A DNA stretch of 49,149 bases from an uncultured Oscillospiraceae bacterium (GCA_949298535.1 CASFXA010000026.1:1-49149), one strand, 5' to 3'; numbered from the stretch's first letter, positions 38,495-47,198 are shown. Notes: generated by a model from the letters alone, not told the origin. Program-made: numbers and translations.

Positions 38495-39685
38495 TTAATA
38501 GTTGTCGCAATGGACCTCAAAATAACTCTTGGCATACAGACAGGTGGGGCAGATTTCCGGAGCGGCAGTGCCCACGACAATATGACCGCAGTTGCGGCAC
38601 TCCCACACCTTCACTTCGCTTTTAGCGAACACCTGGGCGGATTCCACATTCCGCAGCAGAGCCCGGTAACGCTCCTCATGGCGTTTTTCAATGGCAGCCA
38701 CCAGGCGGAATTTCGCCGCCAGCTCTGGGAAGCCTTCCTCTTCGGCGGTTTTGGCGAAGCCGTCATACATATCGGTCCACTCATAGTTTTCCCCCTGGGC
38801 GGCGTGCAGGAGATTCTCCGCTGTGTTCCCCAGTCCTCCCAGCTCTTCCAGCCACATTTTGGCGTGAGCCTTTTCGTTTTCCGCTGTTTTTAGGAACAGT
38901 TCCGCAATCTGTTCATATCCTTCATTCTGAGCGACGGAAGAAAAATAAGTATATTTGTTGCGGGCTTGGGATTCTCCGGCAAAAGCCTCCTGCAGGTTCT
39001 TCTCTGTCTGGGTGCCGGCGTATTTTCCGCCTTTTGGGGAAGGTGTCTCCTGAATTTTCTCAAAGGAGGAAGCAGGCTGTTTGCAGACCGGGCAGGTAAA
39101 GTCCTCCGGCAGCGTGTCCCCCTCGTAAATATAGCCGCAAACCTTACATTTCCATTTGGCCATCTTTTTTGCTTCTCCCTTCTTTTCTTCTTCGTTGCAG
39201 TCCAGTCGTTCCAGCAGCTCCTTTGCCGCCGCTACAGGAAAATCCGGAGAGGGAGGAGATGCCACCCAATCCTTCAGCAATCTGTGGCTATTGGCGTTTT
39301 GAGGCAGCATATATCCCGCTTCCCGCAGTAAGTCCTCGTTGACCAGACGGGTGGACTTTTCCAAAGCGGTCATCAGACGGGCAAGACCCGGAGCTTCCGT
39401 TTGCTCCGCCAACCGCCTGGCCATTGATTCCTGGAGAGATTTGCTGCCGGCCAGGGTATTGGCCAGGGCTACGACTCCTTTTTCCTTCTTCTGTTGAGGG
39501 GGATATTCCAGTGGTACCATGGAGATGGCGCCGCTGGGGCAGGCATCGGCACAAACACCGCAGCCAATGCACCGGTTCAGATCGATGATGCTGTTTTCAG
39601 TGTCGCTGGCGCCGGTGGGACATACATACAGGCACAGACAATCCTTGGTGCACAGGCGGAGATTTCTGACAGCAATTCGTTTCAT
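38495..39685 (-). CDS. Ferredoxin-rubredoxin-rubrerythrin-rubredoxin fusion protein
   Basis: A 396-residue multidomain redox protein. Residues 12-50 hold two 4Fe-4S motifs: a canonical one (C39, C42, C45, C49) and an oddly spaced one (C12, C16, C18, C22). A helical linker (60-170) precedes a rubredoxin (C180, C183, C198, C201), a ferritin-like diiron rubrerythrin domain (about 221-345; ESQAR, AENEKAH, EKRHEER) and a second rubredoxin (C363, C366, C379, C382). The protein thus contains its own electron wire to a peroxide-reducing diiron centre. It is co-transcribed with a rubredoxin protein (3-base gap) and follows perR, which fits peroxide defence in a strict anaerobe. Confidence 0.92.
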   Translation of the reverse strand: MKRIAVRNLRLCTKDCLCLYVCPTGASDTENSIIDLNRCIGCGVCADACPSGAISMVPLEYPPQQKKEKGVVALANTLAGSKSLQESMARRLAEQTEAPGLARLMTALEKSTRLVNEDLLREAGYMLPQNANSHRLLKDWVASPPSPDFPVAAAKELLERLDCNEEEKKGEAKKMAKWKCKVCGYIYEGDTLPEDFTCPVCKQPASSFEKIQETPSPKGGKYAGTQTEKNLQEAFAGESQARNKYTYFSSVAQNEGYEQIAELFLKTAENEKAHAKMWLEELGGLGNTAENLLHAAQGENYEWTDMYDGFAKTAEEEGFPELAAKFRLVAAIEKRHEERYRALLRNVESAQVFAKSEVKVWECRNCGHIVVGTAAPEICPTCLYAKSYFEVHCDNY

Positions 39686-39688
39686 TTC

Positions 39689-40321
39689 TCAGCGCCTCCC
39701 TTCCACCTTTTCAAATTTCCATGGGGGAACCTTGCACACCGGACACAGTTGGGGAGGCTGTTCTCCTACAAAAAGAAAACCGCAGACAGTGCAGACCCAT
39801 ACCTGGGTGTTTTGAAGAAAGGCCTCCCCCTCCTTGCGGTAACGGCGCAGCAGGGAATCCTGAATCTTGGTCACTTTTTCTCCCCAGACGCAGATCCGTT
39901 GGGTTCCCCGGTCAGAAACCTCCTTGGCGGCGGTATTCAGAGCAGGATACCCCTCTTCCAGATCCTTTTGAATCAACGCCATCAGGTCCTCCAGATCCCC
40001 CTGGGGGACAGGAGCCGCGGCGGTGAAAAAGTCCGCCAGCTCCCGAAACAGAGCCGCTTCCCGGTCCTTGTACTGCTTTTCACAGCCTCGGGCCAGATTG
40101 GAACAGAGGGCGGCCAGTTCCCCGGCTCCCAGCTCTTTCATCTCCCCGTGAAGCTGTACAGGGGCCGCCGGAGTGTCGGCAGGCAATTGCTCTTGGGAGA
40201 AGGCGCTTTTTTCCGCGCCGCAAAGGGGACAAATCCATCCGTCCGGCAGCTGTTCAAAGGGGATTCCCTCTTTTTCCTCGTCGTAGACGTAGCCACAGAT
40301 GCTGCAAACCCATTTGCTCAT
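39689..40321 (-). CDS. Protein with rubredoxin domains at both ends
   Basis: A 210-residue protein. An N-terminal rubredoxin (C6, C9, C31, C34; short loop) and a C-terminal rubredoxin-like pair (VWVCTVCGF...LCPVCK) flank a ~125-residue helical middle. The latter lacks clear diiron ligands that I can identify. The internal ATG at 40321 has GAAAGGAGG; the longer frame has no site. It probably passes electrons to the rubrerythrin fusion encoded directly downstream. It lies 186 bases after perR. Confidence 0.85.
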   Translation of the reverse strand: MSKWVCSICGYVYDEEKEGIPFEQLPDGWICPLCGAEKSAFSQEQLPADTPAAPVQLHGEMKELGAGELAALCSNLARGCEKQYKDREAALFRELADFFTAAAPVPQGDLEDLMALIQKDLEEGYPALNTAAKEVSDRGTQRICVWGEKVTKIQDSLLRRYRKEGEAFLQNTQVWVCTVCGFLFVGEQPPQLCPVCKVPPWKFEKVEGRR

Positions 40322-40370
40322 TGATCGTTCCTCCTTTCTGCTTTTTGGTGCATTTTGCTGATGTTGACGG

Positions 40371-40424
40371 CATGAGGCCCCTTCTTCCAGTTTTTTATGG
40401 AAACCGGCAGGAAAACGCCTCATG
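40371..40424 (-). other. Leader hairpin before the rubredoxin gene
   Basis: CATGAGGC (40371-40378) and GCCTCATG (40417-40424) close a long loop with an inner TTCCA/TGGAA stem. The TTCCCAATGGGGAA dyad at 40429-40442 lies five bases upstream on the minus strand. Both sit in the perR-rubredoxin gap, where an internal promoter or attenuator could act. Confidence 0.4.
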
Positions 40425-40507
40425 AACCTTCCCAATGGGGAAAAACCTCGGAGAAGACAAAATACAGGTCTTTCCGGGACAGAGGATGGAACGGAGCGTT
40501 GTCTGCT

Positions 40508-40894
40508 TCAACCCTCCCCGTGCTGTTCCTTCCTGCGTCTGCGCTGACATTCCTCACACAGGTACAACAGTTTCAAATCGTAGGAAAGCAAGGAAATCCC
40601 CAGCTGCTCTTCCAATCGGCCAGTGAGATCCTCCAGTTCCACATCCAGCAGCTTGCCGCAGCCCTTGCACACCAGATGGTCATGGCGGGCGACACGATCA
40701 TATCGGTCCGCCATTCCCTCCACCGAAACCTTGCGAATCAGATCCTGTTCCACCAAGCGGTTGAGGTTGTTGTAGACAGTGGCCAGCGCCACCTGGGGAT
40801 AGATCTTCCGCAGAGCGTCAAACACCTGATCGGCTGTCAGATGGTTCCGGGAGGTCTCCACGATTTCCAGAATTTTTTTGCCGTACTTTGTCAT
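40508..40894 (-). CDS. perR: Fur-family regulator, PerR-like
   Basis: A 128-residue Fur-family repressor. DNA-binding part: HLTADQVFDALRKIYPQVALATVYNNLNRLVE. The PerR-type metal residues appear in DRYDRVARHDHLVC (Asp, His and His), and CxxC pairs (CKGC and CEEC) form the structural zinc site. It is slightly shorter than typical PerR at the N terminus. It lies upstream of rubredoxin and rubrerythrin genes and has a PerR-box-like dyad at its own promoter, so peroxide-sensitive autoregulation of this cluster is likely. A role as Fur or Zur cannot be excluded. Confidence 0.85.
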   Translation of the reverse strand: MTKYGKKILEIVETSRNHLTADQVFDALRKIYPQVALATVYNNLNRLVEQDLIRKVSVEGMADRYDRVARHDHLVCKGCGKLLDVELEDLTGRLEEQLGISLLSYDLKLLYLCEECQRRRRKEQHGEG

Positions 40895-40911
40895 AAGAAC
40901 TCAGCGCCTTT

Positions 40912-40926
40912 TTAGAATTATTCTAA
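40912..40926. promoter_or_regulatory. PerR/Fur-type box
   Basis: TTAGAATTATTCTAA is a perfect 7-1-7 palindrome, close to the known PerR box TTATAATTATTATAA. It lies 18 bases before the perR start codon on the minus strand, right at the predicted transcription start. A half repeat (TTCTAATTAT) continues on its far side. Confidence 0.85.
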
Positions 40927-40929
40927 TTC

Positions 40930-40959
40930 TAATTATGGCTTTGCCTCTTCCAAAGTCAA
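40930..40959 (-). promoter_or_regulatory. perR promoter
   Basis: On the minus strand TTGACT (40959-40954) is followed at 17-18 bases by ATAATT/TAATTA (about 40936-40930). The PerR box abuts the -10, as expected for an autoregulated gene. Confidence 0.7.
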
Positions 40960-41219
40960 GGTTGGAACGGGGAAGGGAGAAAAAAGATTTTTGCTGTTTT
41001 TGTTCAAAATAGCAGAAAGGGTGAGCTTGGTTCCGCTCCAGAGAAGAGGGACACAGAAAGGAAAAAGAGCGTTCCAGTGGAAGAAAGGCGGATAGGGGAA
41101 CGGGATGAAAGGAGGCCGGGCGCCTTCCCCCCACCCCAGAGAAAAATTTTACAGCGGCGGGATCCTCTTTGGCGGCCTGGGACGGAAAAGAAAAGTTTTT
41201 TCCCTTTTGGAAAATGCAA

Positions 41220-41228
41220 TGGTATACT
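41220..41228 (+). promoter_or_regulatory. Extended -10 promoter of a 47-residue gene
   Basis: TG-G-TATACT at 41220-41228, without a clear -35. The start codon of the small gene lies 49 bases downstream. Confidence 0.5.
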
Positions 41229-41276
41229 CTGCCTTTTGCTGCTCATACTAAGGGACGTAAAGGAGGTGAATGTGAA

Positions 41277-41420
41277 ATGTCCAAAAACCATTCCGCTGAA
41301 AACAATACCCGTCCCGCTTCCGGCAAGAAGGGGGACTCCGCCACCCAGAAGAAGGACCCTGTCTCCAGCCAGAACGTCAAAGGGGACGCTTCCGTTTCCG
41401 ACAGCAAGAATTGCCGCTGA
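41277..41420 (+). CDS. 47-residue hydrophilic protein of unknown function
   Basis: The ATG at 41277 has a perfect AAAGGAGGTG ribosome site, and the gene lies between an extended -10 promoter and a strong terminator, so expression is likely. The product (MSKNHSAENNTRPASGKK...SDSKNCR) is rich in Ser, Lys, Asp and Asn, has no hydrophobic segment and is probably disordered; it ends in Cys-Arg. I do not recognise it. Small acid-soluble or stress proteins can look like this, but no family motif is seen. Confidence 0.65.
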   Translation: MSKNHSAENNTRPASGKKGDSATQKKDPVSSQNVKGDASVSDSKNCR

Positions 41421-41463
41421 ACGGATTTTTATTTTTGCCCCGGCGCGGCATGATTTCTCCCCT

Positions 41464-41500
41464 ACGCGGACAGGAAATTCTTGTCCGCGTTTTCTTTTTT
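41464..41500 (+). terminator. Terminator of the 47-residue gene
   Basis: ACGCGGACA (41464-41472) pairs with TGTCCGCGT (41482-41490), with extra GAAATTC symmetry in the loop, and is followed by a TTTTCTTTTTT tract. Confidence 0.9.
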
Positions 41501-41599
41501 CCCAGAAAAGGCGTGCCGCCGCTGTTCATATTCCTTTCACATTTCTATGGTATAACCATGAACAGCAAGACCCTGACAGAACCGGCGAGGGGGAGAAGG

Positions 41600-42412
41600 A
41601 TGGCTGCCATTTGTCTGATGAGCTTCAATATGAAACGAAACTATTTCTCCTTCGGTCAACACTGCTGGGAGAAGAGAGCGGGGCTGTTGGCCAGGCTCAT
41701 AAAGGAAGCCGCGCCGGACGTCATCGGCACCCAGGAATTGACCGAGGCCTCCCTCAGCGATATGCTGCGGCTGCTGCCGGAATATGACGCCGTGGGAGAG
41801 GGCAGGGGAGGAGGACGTCTGGGGGAGTTTACCGCGGTCTTTTTCCGGAGGGATCGTTTCCTCCTCCGGGACAGCCGCACCTTCTGGCTCTCCGCCACGC
41901 CGGAAAGGCCCAGCCGGGGATGGCTGGCGGTGTTCCCCCGCACCTGCACCCGCTGCACTCTGGCCCTGGCGGAGGCCCCCGACAAGCTGCTGCGGATCTA
42001 CAATACCCATCTGGATCACGTCAGCTATCTGGCCCGTATTAACGGGCTGCGGCTGATTTTTCGCACCATTCAGGAGGATCAGCGGCTTTTGAAAACGCCG
42101 TTGGCGCTGACAGGGGATTTTAATGCCACCCCCACCAGCCGCACTCTGCGCAAATGGATCGGAGAGCTGGCCGCTTCCAAAGAGGCGGAAACGCTGCGGG
42201 ACAGCTACCGTTTGATGTTCCGCCAGGAGGAAGGTCCCGGACGCAGCTACCATAGCTTTCGGGGAATGTGCGTGGGGCAGCCTATTGATTACATCTTCAC
42301 CAGCAGAGATCTTTCCCTTCAGGGGCTGGAGATCCGTCGGGATCAGGTGGAAGGGGCGTTCCCTTCGGACCATTATCCCATTATTGCCCGGCTGGAGCTG
42401 CCGGAAGGGTAA
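41600..42412 (+). CDS. Endonuclease/exonuclease/phosphatase-family hydrolase
   Basis: A 270-residue cytoplasmic EEP-fold enzyme. Motifs: MSFNMKRN, IGTQELTEA (metal Glu), NTHLDHVS (catalytic His), LTGDFNATPTS (Asp/Asn) and SDHYPII (His of the Asp-His pair). The family includes phosphodiesterases, DNases and sugar- or lipid-phosphatases, so the substrate is open. The ATG at 41600 has GAGGGGGAGAAGG; an extended -10 (TGGTATAAC) near 41548-41556 would place the RNA start after the alternative ATG at 41558. Confidence 0.88.
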   Translation: MAAICLMSFNMKRNYFSFGQHCWEKRAGLLARLIKEAAPDVIGTQELTEASLSDMLRLLPEYDAVGEGRGGGRLGEFTAVFFRRDRFLLRDSRTFWLSATPERPSRGWLAVFPRTCTRCTLALAEAPDKLLRIYNTHLDHVSYLARINGLRLIFRTIQEDQRLLKTPLALTGDFNATPTSRTLRKWIGELAASKEAETLRDSYRLMFRQEEGPGRSYHSFRGMCVGQPIDYIFTSRDLSLQGLEIRRDQVEGAFPSDHYPIIARLELPEG

Positions 42413-42428
42413 AAATTTCAATCCTTCC

Positions 42429-42457
42429 TTGTTATTTTCCAGGGGATATATTATAAT
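42429..42457 (+). promoter_or_regulatory. Promoter of the second LysR gene
   Basis: TTGTTA (42429-42434) and TATAAT (42452-42457) are 17 bases apart. RNA would start near 42464, ruling out the in-frame ATG at 42456 and supporting the start at 42552. Confidence 0.75.
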
Positions 42458-42551
42458 GAAAAGCAGTTCCATCCCGGAAGAAATCCGCTCCGGCTCCGGC
42501 AGTTTTCGCTGCCGCCGGGGTGAAGACGACGAATTGGAAGGTGCGTCCGTG

Positions 42552-43448
42552 ATGAGCATCAAACTGGAGCTGTATCGGGTTTTCAAGGAAGTGGCTGATG
42601 TGGGCAGCGTCTCGGCAGCCGCCAAAAATCTTTCCATCTCCCAGTCTGCCGTCAGCCAAACCATCAAGCAGCTGGAGGAACAGCTGGATGTGCGGCTGTT
42701 TATCCGGGGCACCCGGGGGGTCACCCTCACCAGCCAGGGCAGCACGCTGTATGAATATGTCCGCTCCGCCATCAACCTCATTGAAAACGGGGAGGACAAG
42801 CTGGCCCAGGCCAAGAGCCTGACGCTGGGGGAGCTGGTGATCGGCGCCAGCGACACCATCACCTCCTGTTTTTTGCTGCCCTATCTGGAGCGGTTCCACG
42901 ACTGCCATCCCAAAATCAAGATCCGGGTTCTCAATGGCACCAGCCCGGAGGTGGTGGCTCTGCTGAAGTCCGGAAAGGTGGATATTGCCTTTGCCAACCT
43001 GCCCATTGACGACAGCGCGCTGGATATTCGCAGCTGTTTTGCGATTAAGGATGTGTTTGTTGCGGCGGCAAACTATCCCTGTGATTTCGAGCATCTCTAT
43101 ACCCCGGCGGAGCTGGCCCGTTTCCCCATTATTTTGCTGGAAAAAAAGGCCAATTCCCGGCGGTATATCGACCAGTATTTCCTTTCCAACGGCGTGCCCC
43201 TGATGCCGGAGATCGAGCTGGGTTCCCACGATCTGGTCCTTCAGCTGACCCGCATCGGTTTGGGGATCTCCTGTGTGATCCGGGAATTTGCCCAGAAGCC
43301 CCTGGAGCAGGGGGAAATCCGGGAGCTGTTGGTAACGCCCGCCATTCCGCCCCGAAGCGTAGGGGTCTTTTCCCTGAAAAACGTCTCTCTCAGCGCCGCC
43401 TGTCAGCGCTTTCTGGAGATGATCGGCACTGTCGGAGGCGACCATTGA
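42552..43448 (+). CDS. LysR-family transcriptional regulator
   Basis: A 298-residue LysR-type regulator. The winged helix reads LYRVFKEVADVGSVSAAAKNLSISQSAVSQTIKQLEEQLDVRLFIRG. The effector domain follows, with GELVIGASDTITSCFLLPYLERF. The ATG at 42552 has GGAAGG upstream. It is 34 bases before a lipoprotein gene and is probably co-transcribed with it. It shows the CysB/CbbR-like general pattern; the effector is unknown. A role in controlling the lrgAB genes 2.4 kb away is possible, since cid/lrg loci are often under LysR control, but nothing here proves it. Confidence 0.9.
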   Translation: MSIKLELYRVFKEVADVGSVSAAAKNLSISQSAVSQTIKQLEEQLDVRLFIRGTRGVTLTSQGSTLYEYVRSAINLIENGEDKLAQAKSLTLGELVIGASDTITSCFLLPYLERFHDCHPKIKIRVLNGTSPEVVALLKSGKVDIAFANLPIDDSALDIRSCFAIKDVFVAAANYPCDFEHLYTPAELARFPIILLEKKANSRRYIDQYFLSNGVPLMPEIELGSHDLVLQLTRIGLGISCVIREFAQKPLEQGEIRELLVTPAIPPRSVGVFSLKNVSLSAACQRFLEMIGTVGGDH

Positions 43449-43482
43449 GGCCGCCCCGTTTCATTGTAAAGGAGGATCTTTT

Positions 43483-44517
43483 GTGACCCGCATGATTTCC
43501 ACCCTGATCGTGGCCTTCGCCGGCTCGCTGCTGTTGTCCTCCTGCCAAATTGCAGGCCCCGACCTGCCCAAAACCTACATTGCAGGGGGTGTGACGGTGG
43601 ATTCCATCACCGCTGTTACAGGAAAGCGGACGCTGGATGGAATCACCCAGTCCCTCACCGGGGACGGCCAGATGGAATCCGGTTTGTTCAGCTATTCCGG
43701 CGCTGATAACGCTGCCGACGATGTGGCCGCCTATGTGGCGGAGCTGACGGAGGAATATGGCGCAGTGGTGGAGGGGGATTACGATCCTTTGGCGGAATCC
43801 GGGACCATTCAGCTGACAGTGGCGGGGGAAAGCTCCGGTATGCTGCTGACCATCACCTATGGCGACGGCGCTTATGAGGTGCTGGTGGAGGAGAAGGAAA
43901 CCGCCTCCGCCCCGACCAAAGAGCCGGAGGAGGGGTATCCCATCTCTGCTGACGACGCCATGAACCTGCTGCTGACCCTGACGAAGATTGAAACCGGTTT
44001 TACCGCCGACATCAGCGTTTACACCAAGCGCACCGACGAGGAGCTGACCATCTGGAATGGAACGGCTTACTATGTGATTACGGTGGTGGCGGATTATGAG
44101 GACGGGCGTCCGGAGGAGTACCGGGGCACCTTCTATATTTCCGCCGAGGACGGAGCGATTCTCCGGTATGACCTGGAGACCGATACGGCCCAGCAGCTGC
44201 GGGATGGCCAGCGGACCACCGGCGGAACCAGTTCCGGCAGCGGCTTATCCGCCGAGGGGGCGATGAACCGGCTGCTGACCCTGAGCAAATCGGAAACCGG
44301 CTTTTCCGCCGACATCAGCGTCTACACCCGCCGGGTGGAGGAGACGCCGGTAAACTACAATGGCCGGAATTATTACGTCATTACGGTGGTGGCGGACTAC
44401 GAGGACGGACGACCCGAGGAATACCGGGGCACCTTCTATGTGGCCCAGGACGGCGGAGAAATTTTGCGGTACGACCTGGACACCGATACGGCGGAAGTGA
44501 TTCGCAGCGGCAGCTGA
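43483..44517 (+). CDS. Lipoprotein with tandem duplicated domain
   Basis: A 344-residue exported lipoprotein. The start is GTG at 43483 with AAAGGAGG. The signal sequence ends in LLSSC, placing the lipid Cys at residue 21. The N-terminal ~130 residues are unfamiliar. Two ~85-residue repeats follow (from about 160 and 260): both contain GF(T/S)ADISVYT(K/R)R, YYVITVVADYEDGRPEEYRGTFY and ILRYDL(E/D)TDTA, linked by a Gly/Ser/Thr segment. The repeats resemble small beta-rich secreted domains of PepSY-like type, but I cannot assign a function. The DNA is still similar between copies, so the duplication is fairly recent. Confidence 0.82.
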   Translation: MTRMISTLIVAFAGSLLLSSCQIAGPDLPKTYIAGGVTVDSITAVTGKRTLDGITQSLTGDGQMESGLFSYSGADNAADDVAAYVAELTEEYGAVVEGDYDPLAESGTIQLTVAGESSGMLLTITYGDGAYEVLVEEKETASAPTKEPEEGYPISADDAMNLLLTLTKIETGFTADISVYTKRTDEELTIWNGTAYYVITVVADYEDGRPEEYRGTFYISAEDGAILRYDLETDTAQQLRDGQRTTGGTSSGSGLSAEGAMNRLLTLSKSETGFSADISVYTRRVEETPVNYNGRNYYVITVVADYEDGRPEEYRGTFYVAQDGGEILRYDLDTDTAEVIRSGS

Positions 44518-44606
44518 CCGGAAGACGGGGATCAAGCGGCCAGAAGGTTCAACCGGCGGTGAAATTCTCTCCGCCGGGGCATACAGGCTCCCATCAAAAC
44601 AGAGAA

Positions 44607-44640
44607 GCGCGCGCATACAAAAAGTATGCGCGCGCCTTTT
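44607..44640 (+). terminator. Terminator of the LysR/lipoprotein unit
   Basis: A perfect 12-bp stem GCGCGCGCATAC/GTATGCGCGCGC with an AAAAA loop, followed by CTTTTG. It touches the stop of the convergent kinase gene and probably serves both directions. Confidence 0.85.
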
Positions 44641-44642
44641 GC

Positions 44643-45596
44643 TTATCCGGAACAGGAGGGAGTTTTCAAAAATTCCTGGGTGAGGGAATCTGCCGGGATG
44701 AGGCAGGGATCCAGCTGCTCCAGCGGCTTGAAGAAATCCACCAGCTCCTTCACCGTCTGTTGGTAGACCTGCGGCCCCTGCCAGCCTTCCATAGCCGCCA
44801 GGACCGCGCCACGGTACAGCCATGGTTCATAGCTGATGGTGCTGTCAACATGGATGTCGGCGGTGTCCCGCCAGGGATGGATGTACATCCGTTCCCCACG
44901 GAGGACGTTGCCCCACATGGACAGCGTCTCCCCCACCGGCGCGTTTCGCCGCACCAGATCCCGGATGATCCTTCGGGTCAGACGCAGCTGACGTCCGGCA
45001 AAAACGATTTCCCCCGATTCATTGACAAAATCGCTGTGTACGCTGATATAGATCCGCAGCGCCGGAATCTCCCCCACCGCCTGCCGGATCCTGGGATTGA
45101 GGGCATGGAGCCCCTCCACCACCAGGAAGGTATCCGGGGCATAGCGGACAGAGAAGGTTTTCTCCCTGCGGCGGGAGGTGGTAAAGTCAAAGAGGGGGAA
45201 TTCCGCGGTTCCCTTTTGCCACAGGTTGGTCAGGCACTGGTGAAACAGGTCCAGATCCAAACATTCCGGGGCCTCAAAATTCACCGAACCGTCCTCCCAG
45301 AGGGGGAGCTTCCGGTCCTCCATATAAAAATTGTCCAGGGAGATGCGGTATACTTCCTTCCCCATTTCCTCCAGGCAGGTGATAATTTTTTTGGAAGTGG
45401 TGGTTTTTCCGGAGGCGGAAGGGCCGCTCACCAGCAGCAGCCGTCGGTCCAGTTCCACCGCCTCCCTGCAAAGCTGGCAAATTTGCTTGTCAAAGCTCTC
45501 CTCCCCCAAGGCTACCGCCTGTTGGGGATTTTCCTCCAACAGCTGACGAAAGTGAGGAAAACAGTAAGCGCCCATTTCAGGGGCGTAAGGTCTCAT
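44643..45596 (-). CDS. Uridine kinase-family P-loop kinase
   Basis: A 317-residue kinase. The P-loop GPSASGKTT is at about residues 58-66 after an N-terminal extension. DNFYMEDRKLP and LDLDLFHQCL match the uridine kinase/phosphoribulokinase fold, and VVEGLHALNP is the Walker B-like strand. Such proteins phosphorylate nucleosides, though many long clostridial versions are uncharacterised. The internal ATG at 45596 has AAAGGAGG; the frame extends 55 codons above without support. A TATAAT (minus strand, 45653-45648) upstream is a probable -10. Confidence 0.88.
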   Translation of the reverse strand: MRPYAPEMGAYCFPHFRQLLEENPQQAVALGEESFDKQICQLCREAVELDRRLLLVSGPSASGKTTTSKKIITCLEEMGKEVYRISLDNFYMEDRKLPLWEDGSVNFEAPECLDLDLFHQCLTNLWQKGTAEFPLFDFTTSRRREKTFSVRYAPDTFLVVEGLHALNPRIRQAVGEIPALRIYISVHSDFVNESGEIVFAGRQLRLTRRIIRDLVRRNAPVGETLSMWGNVLRGERMYIHPWRDTADIHVDSTISYEPWLYRGAVLAAMEGWQGPQVYQQTVKELVDFFKPLEQLDPCLIPADSLTQEFLKTPSCSG

Positions 45597-45852
45597 AAAA
45601 TGCCTCCTTTCCGGCGGAACGAACGCCGTTGTGGTTAAGTTTATTTCATTATAGCTAATTTTTGACGCTAAAAATACAAATAAATTATAAATTATCTCCA
45701 TCGTCAAAGTCATTTCAGTAGGATGCTGATTTTTTAACCAAAAAATTGTGCAAAAATACAAATTATGTGGTCATCACAGGCCTTTACAACAGGAGAAGAA
45801 AGGTTGATAATGGTCACAGTTTTTGCCGCGATGCGGTCAGGAGGTTGTTCAG

Positions 45853-46242
45853 ATGTCGTTTCTCAAAGAATTGGGTCTGATTCTGGGCCTTTGCCTGCTG
45901 GGGGAGGGGATTGCGCTGCTGCTGCCCATTCCCTTTCCCGGAAGCGTGGTGTCCATGGGATTGCTCTTTTTGCTGTTGGCGCTCCCCACTCCCGTGGGGG
46001 AACATCATGTTTCCAGAATGGGGAATTTTTTGCTGCAAAATATGGCATTTTTCTTCATTCCGGCCGGCGTGGGTATTTTGGAGTATGCTCAGCTGATGAA
46101 GGAACAGGGGCTGGTGCTGGTGGTCATTTGTTTTGTCACCATGATTTTCACCTTTGGCGCCACCGCCCTGACCATCCGGGGAGTGTCCAGGCTGCTTTCC
46201 AGGAAAGCCGTGGGAAGGGAGGCGGACGCTCATGTGGAATGA
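45853..46242 (+). CDS. lrgA: CidA/LrgA-family holin-like protein
   Basis: A 129-residue protein with four hydrophobic helices, including PIPFPGSVVSMGLLFLLL, the conserved LrgA/CidA region, and FFIPAGVGILEY. The ATG at 45853 has AGGAGG upstream. CidA/LrgA proteins form membrane channels linked to murein hydrolase control and, in some species, pyruvate transport. It overlaps the lrgB gene by 11 bases. Confidence 0.92.
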   Translation: MSFLKELGLILGLCLLGEGIALLLPIPFPGSVVSMGLLFLLLALPTPVGEHHVSRMGNFLLQNMAFFFIPAGVGILEYAQLMKEQGLVLVVICFVTMIFTFGATALTIRGVSRLLSRKAVGREADAHVE

Positions 46243-46912
46243 ATGGATCTCCTCCCCCCTCTTTGGTGTGGTGCTGTCCATCTTGGCCTTTGAAGCGGGG
46301 GTGTGGCTCAATCGCCGGCTGAAGACTCCCCTGGCCAATCCCCTGCTTATCGCTGTGGCGCTGGTCATTCTGGTGTTGCAGCTGTTTCGGATTCCCCTGG
46401 AGTCCTTTCAGCAGGGGGGAGAGATGATTTCGTTGATGCTGGCCCCTGCCACCGCCGCGCTGGCGCTGTTGATCTATCGTCAGCTGGCGGTGTTAAAAAA
46501 GAATTTCCTGCCGGTGGTGCTGGGATGTTTGGCCGGATCGGTCACCTCCATGGTCAGCGTGACCATTTGCTGCCGGCTGCTGGGGATGGATGAGGTGATG
46601 ACCGCCTCTCTGCTGCCCAAGTCGGTGACGACGCCCATCGCCATGGAGGTGAGCGCCAGCCACGGGGGCCTGGTTCCCATTACGGTGGTGGCAGTGATTC
46701 TCACCGGCATCATGGGGGCGATCTGCTCCCCGGTGCTGGTGCGCCTGTTCCGGGTGAAGGATCCGGTGGAGGCGGGCGTCGCCATCGGCGCCTGCAGCCA
46801 TGCGGTGGGTACCACCAGGGCGCTGGAGATGGGGGAGCTGGAAGGCGCTATGAGCGGGGTGTCCATCGGCATTTCCGGGCTGATTACAGTGCTGCTTTCG
46901 GTGCTGTTCTGA
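46232..46912 (+). CDS. lrgB: CidB/LrgB-family membrane protein
   Basis: A 226-residue protein with about six helices and the family pattern LLPKSVTTPIAMEVSASHGG and GACSHAVGTTRALEMGELEGAMSG. It acts with LrgA. The start overlaps the end of lrgA, so translation is coupled. No clear terminator follows; the 286-base gap after it holds the promoter of the next gene. Confidence 0.93.
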   Translation: MWNEWISSPLFGVVLSILAFEAGVWLNRRLKTPLANPLLIAVALVILVLQLFRIPLESFQQGGEMISLMLAPATAALALLIYRQLAVLKKNFLPVVLGCLAGSVTSMVSVTICCRLLGMDEVMTASLLPKSVTTPIAMEVSASHGGLVPITVVAVILTGIMGAICSPVLVRLFRVKDPVEAGVAIGACSHAVGTTRALEMGELEGAMSGVSIGISGLITVLLSVLF

Positions 46913-47078
46913 AAAAAGGATTCATAGGCCCCCATGGGAAGCATGGTTGTGGTCTGTGTTCCGGAGCAAAATTCCTCCAGGCGTCATTGGATTTTGCCGG
47001 GGAACAGAGAGATTTTGGGCATTTTCCGAAAAAACTCTTCTTTCCCCTTAAAAAAGTGACTGTTTTGTGACTTTGCTG

Positions 47079-47143
47079 TGGTATACTAAAATTAATTTTA
47101 AGGAACCTGACAAGAATAGTCTGTGGCTGCGGTCAGGGGTTCC
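47079..47143 (+). promoter_or_regulatory. Promoter and leader hairpin of the LPXTG protein gene
   Basis: TG-G-TATACT at 47079-47087 is an extended -10. The leader then folds into GGAACC-TGAC (47102-47111) with GTCA-GG-GGTTCC (47132-47143), loop about 20 bases. A ribosome site (GAAAGGGGGG) precedes the ATG at 47199. Confidence 0.55.
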
Positions 47144-47198
47144 CTTTGGTCTGATTTTCTCCAGCGCCTCTATATTTTTGGAAAGGGGGGTCCACGCT

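Noticed and set aside
41537..42862. 441-residue minus-strand frame opposite the hydrolase and LysR genes
   Set aside because: It crosses a promoter and two clear plus-strand genes and shows no domain.
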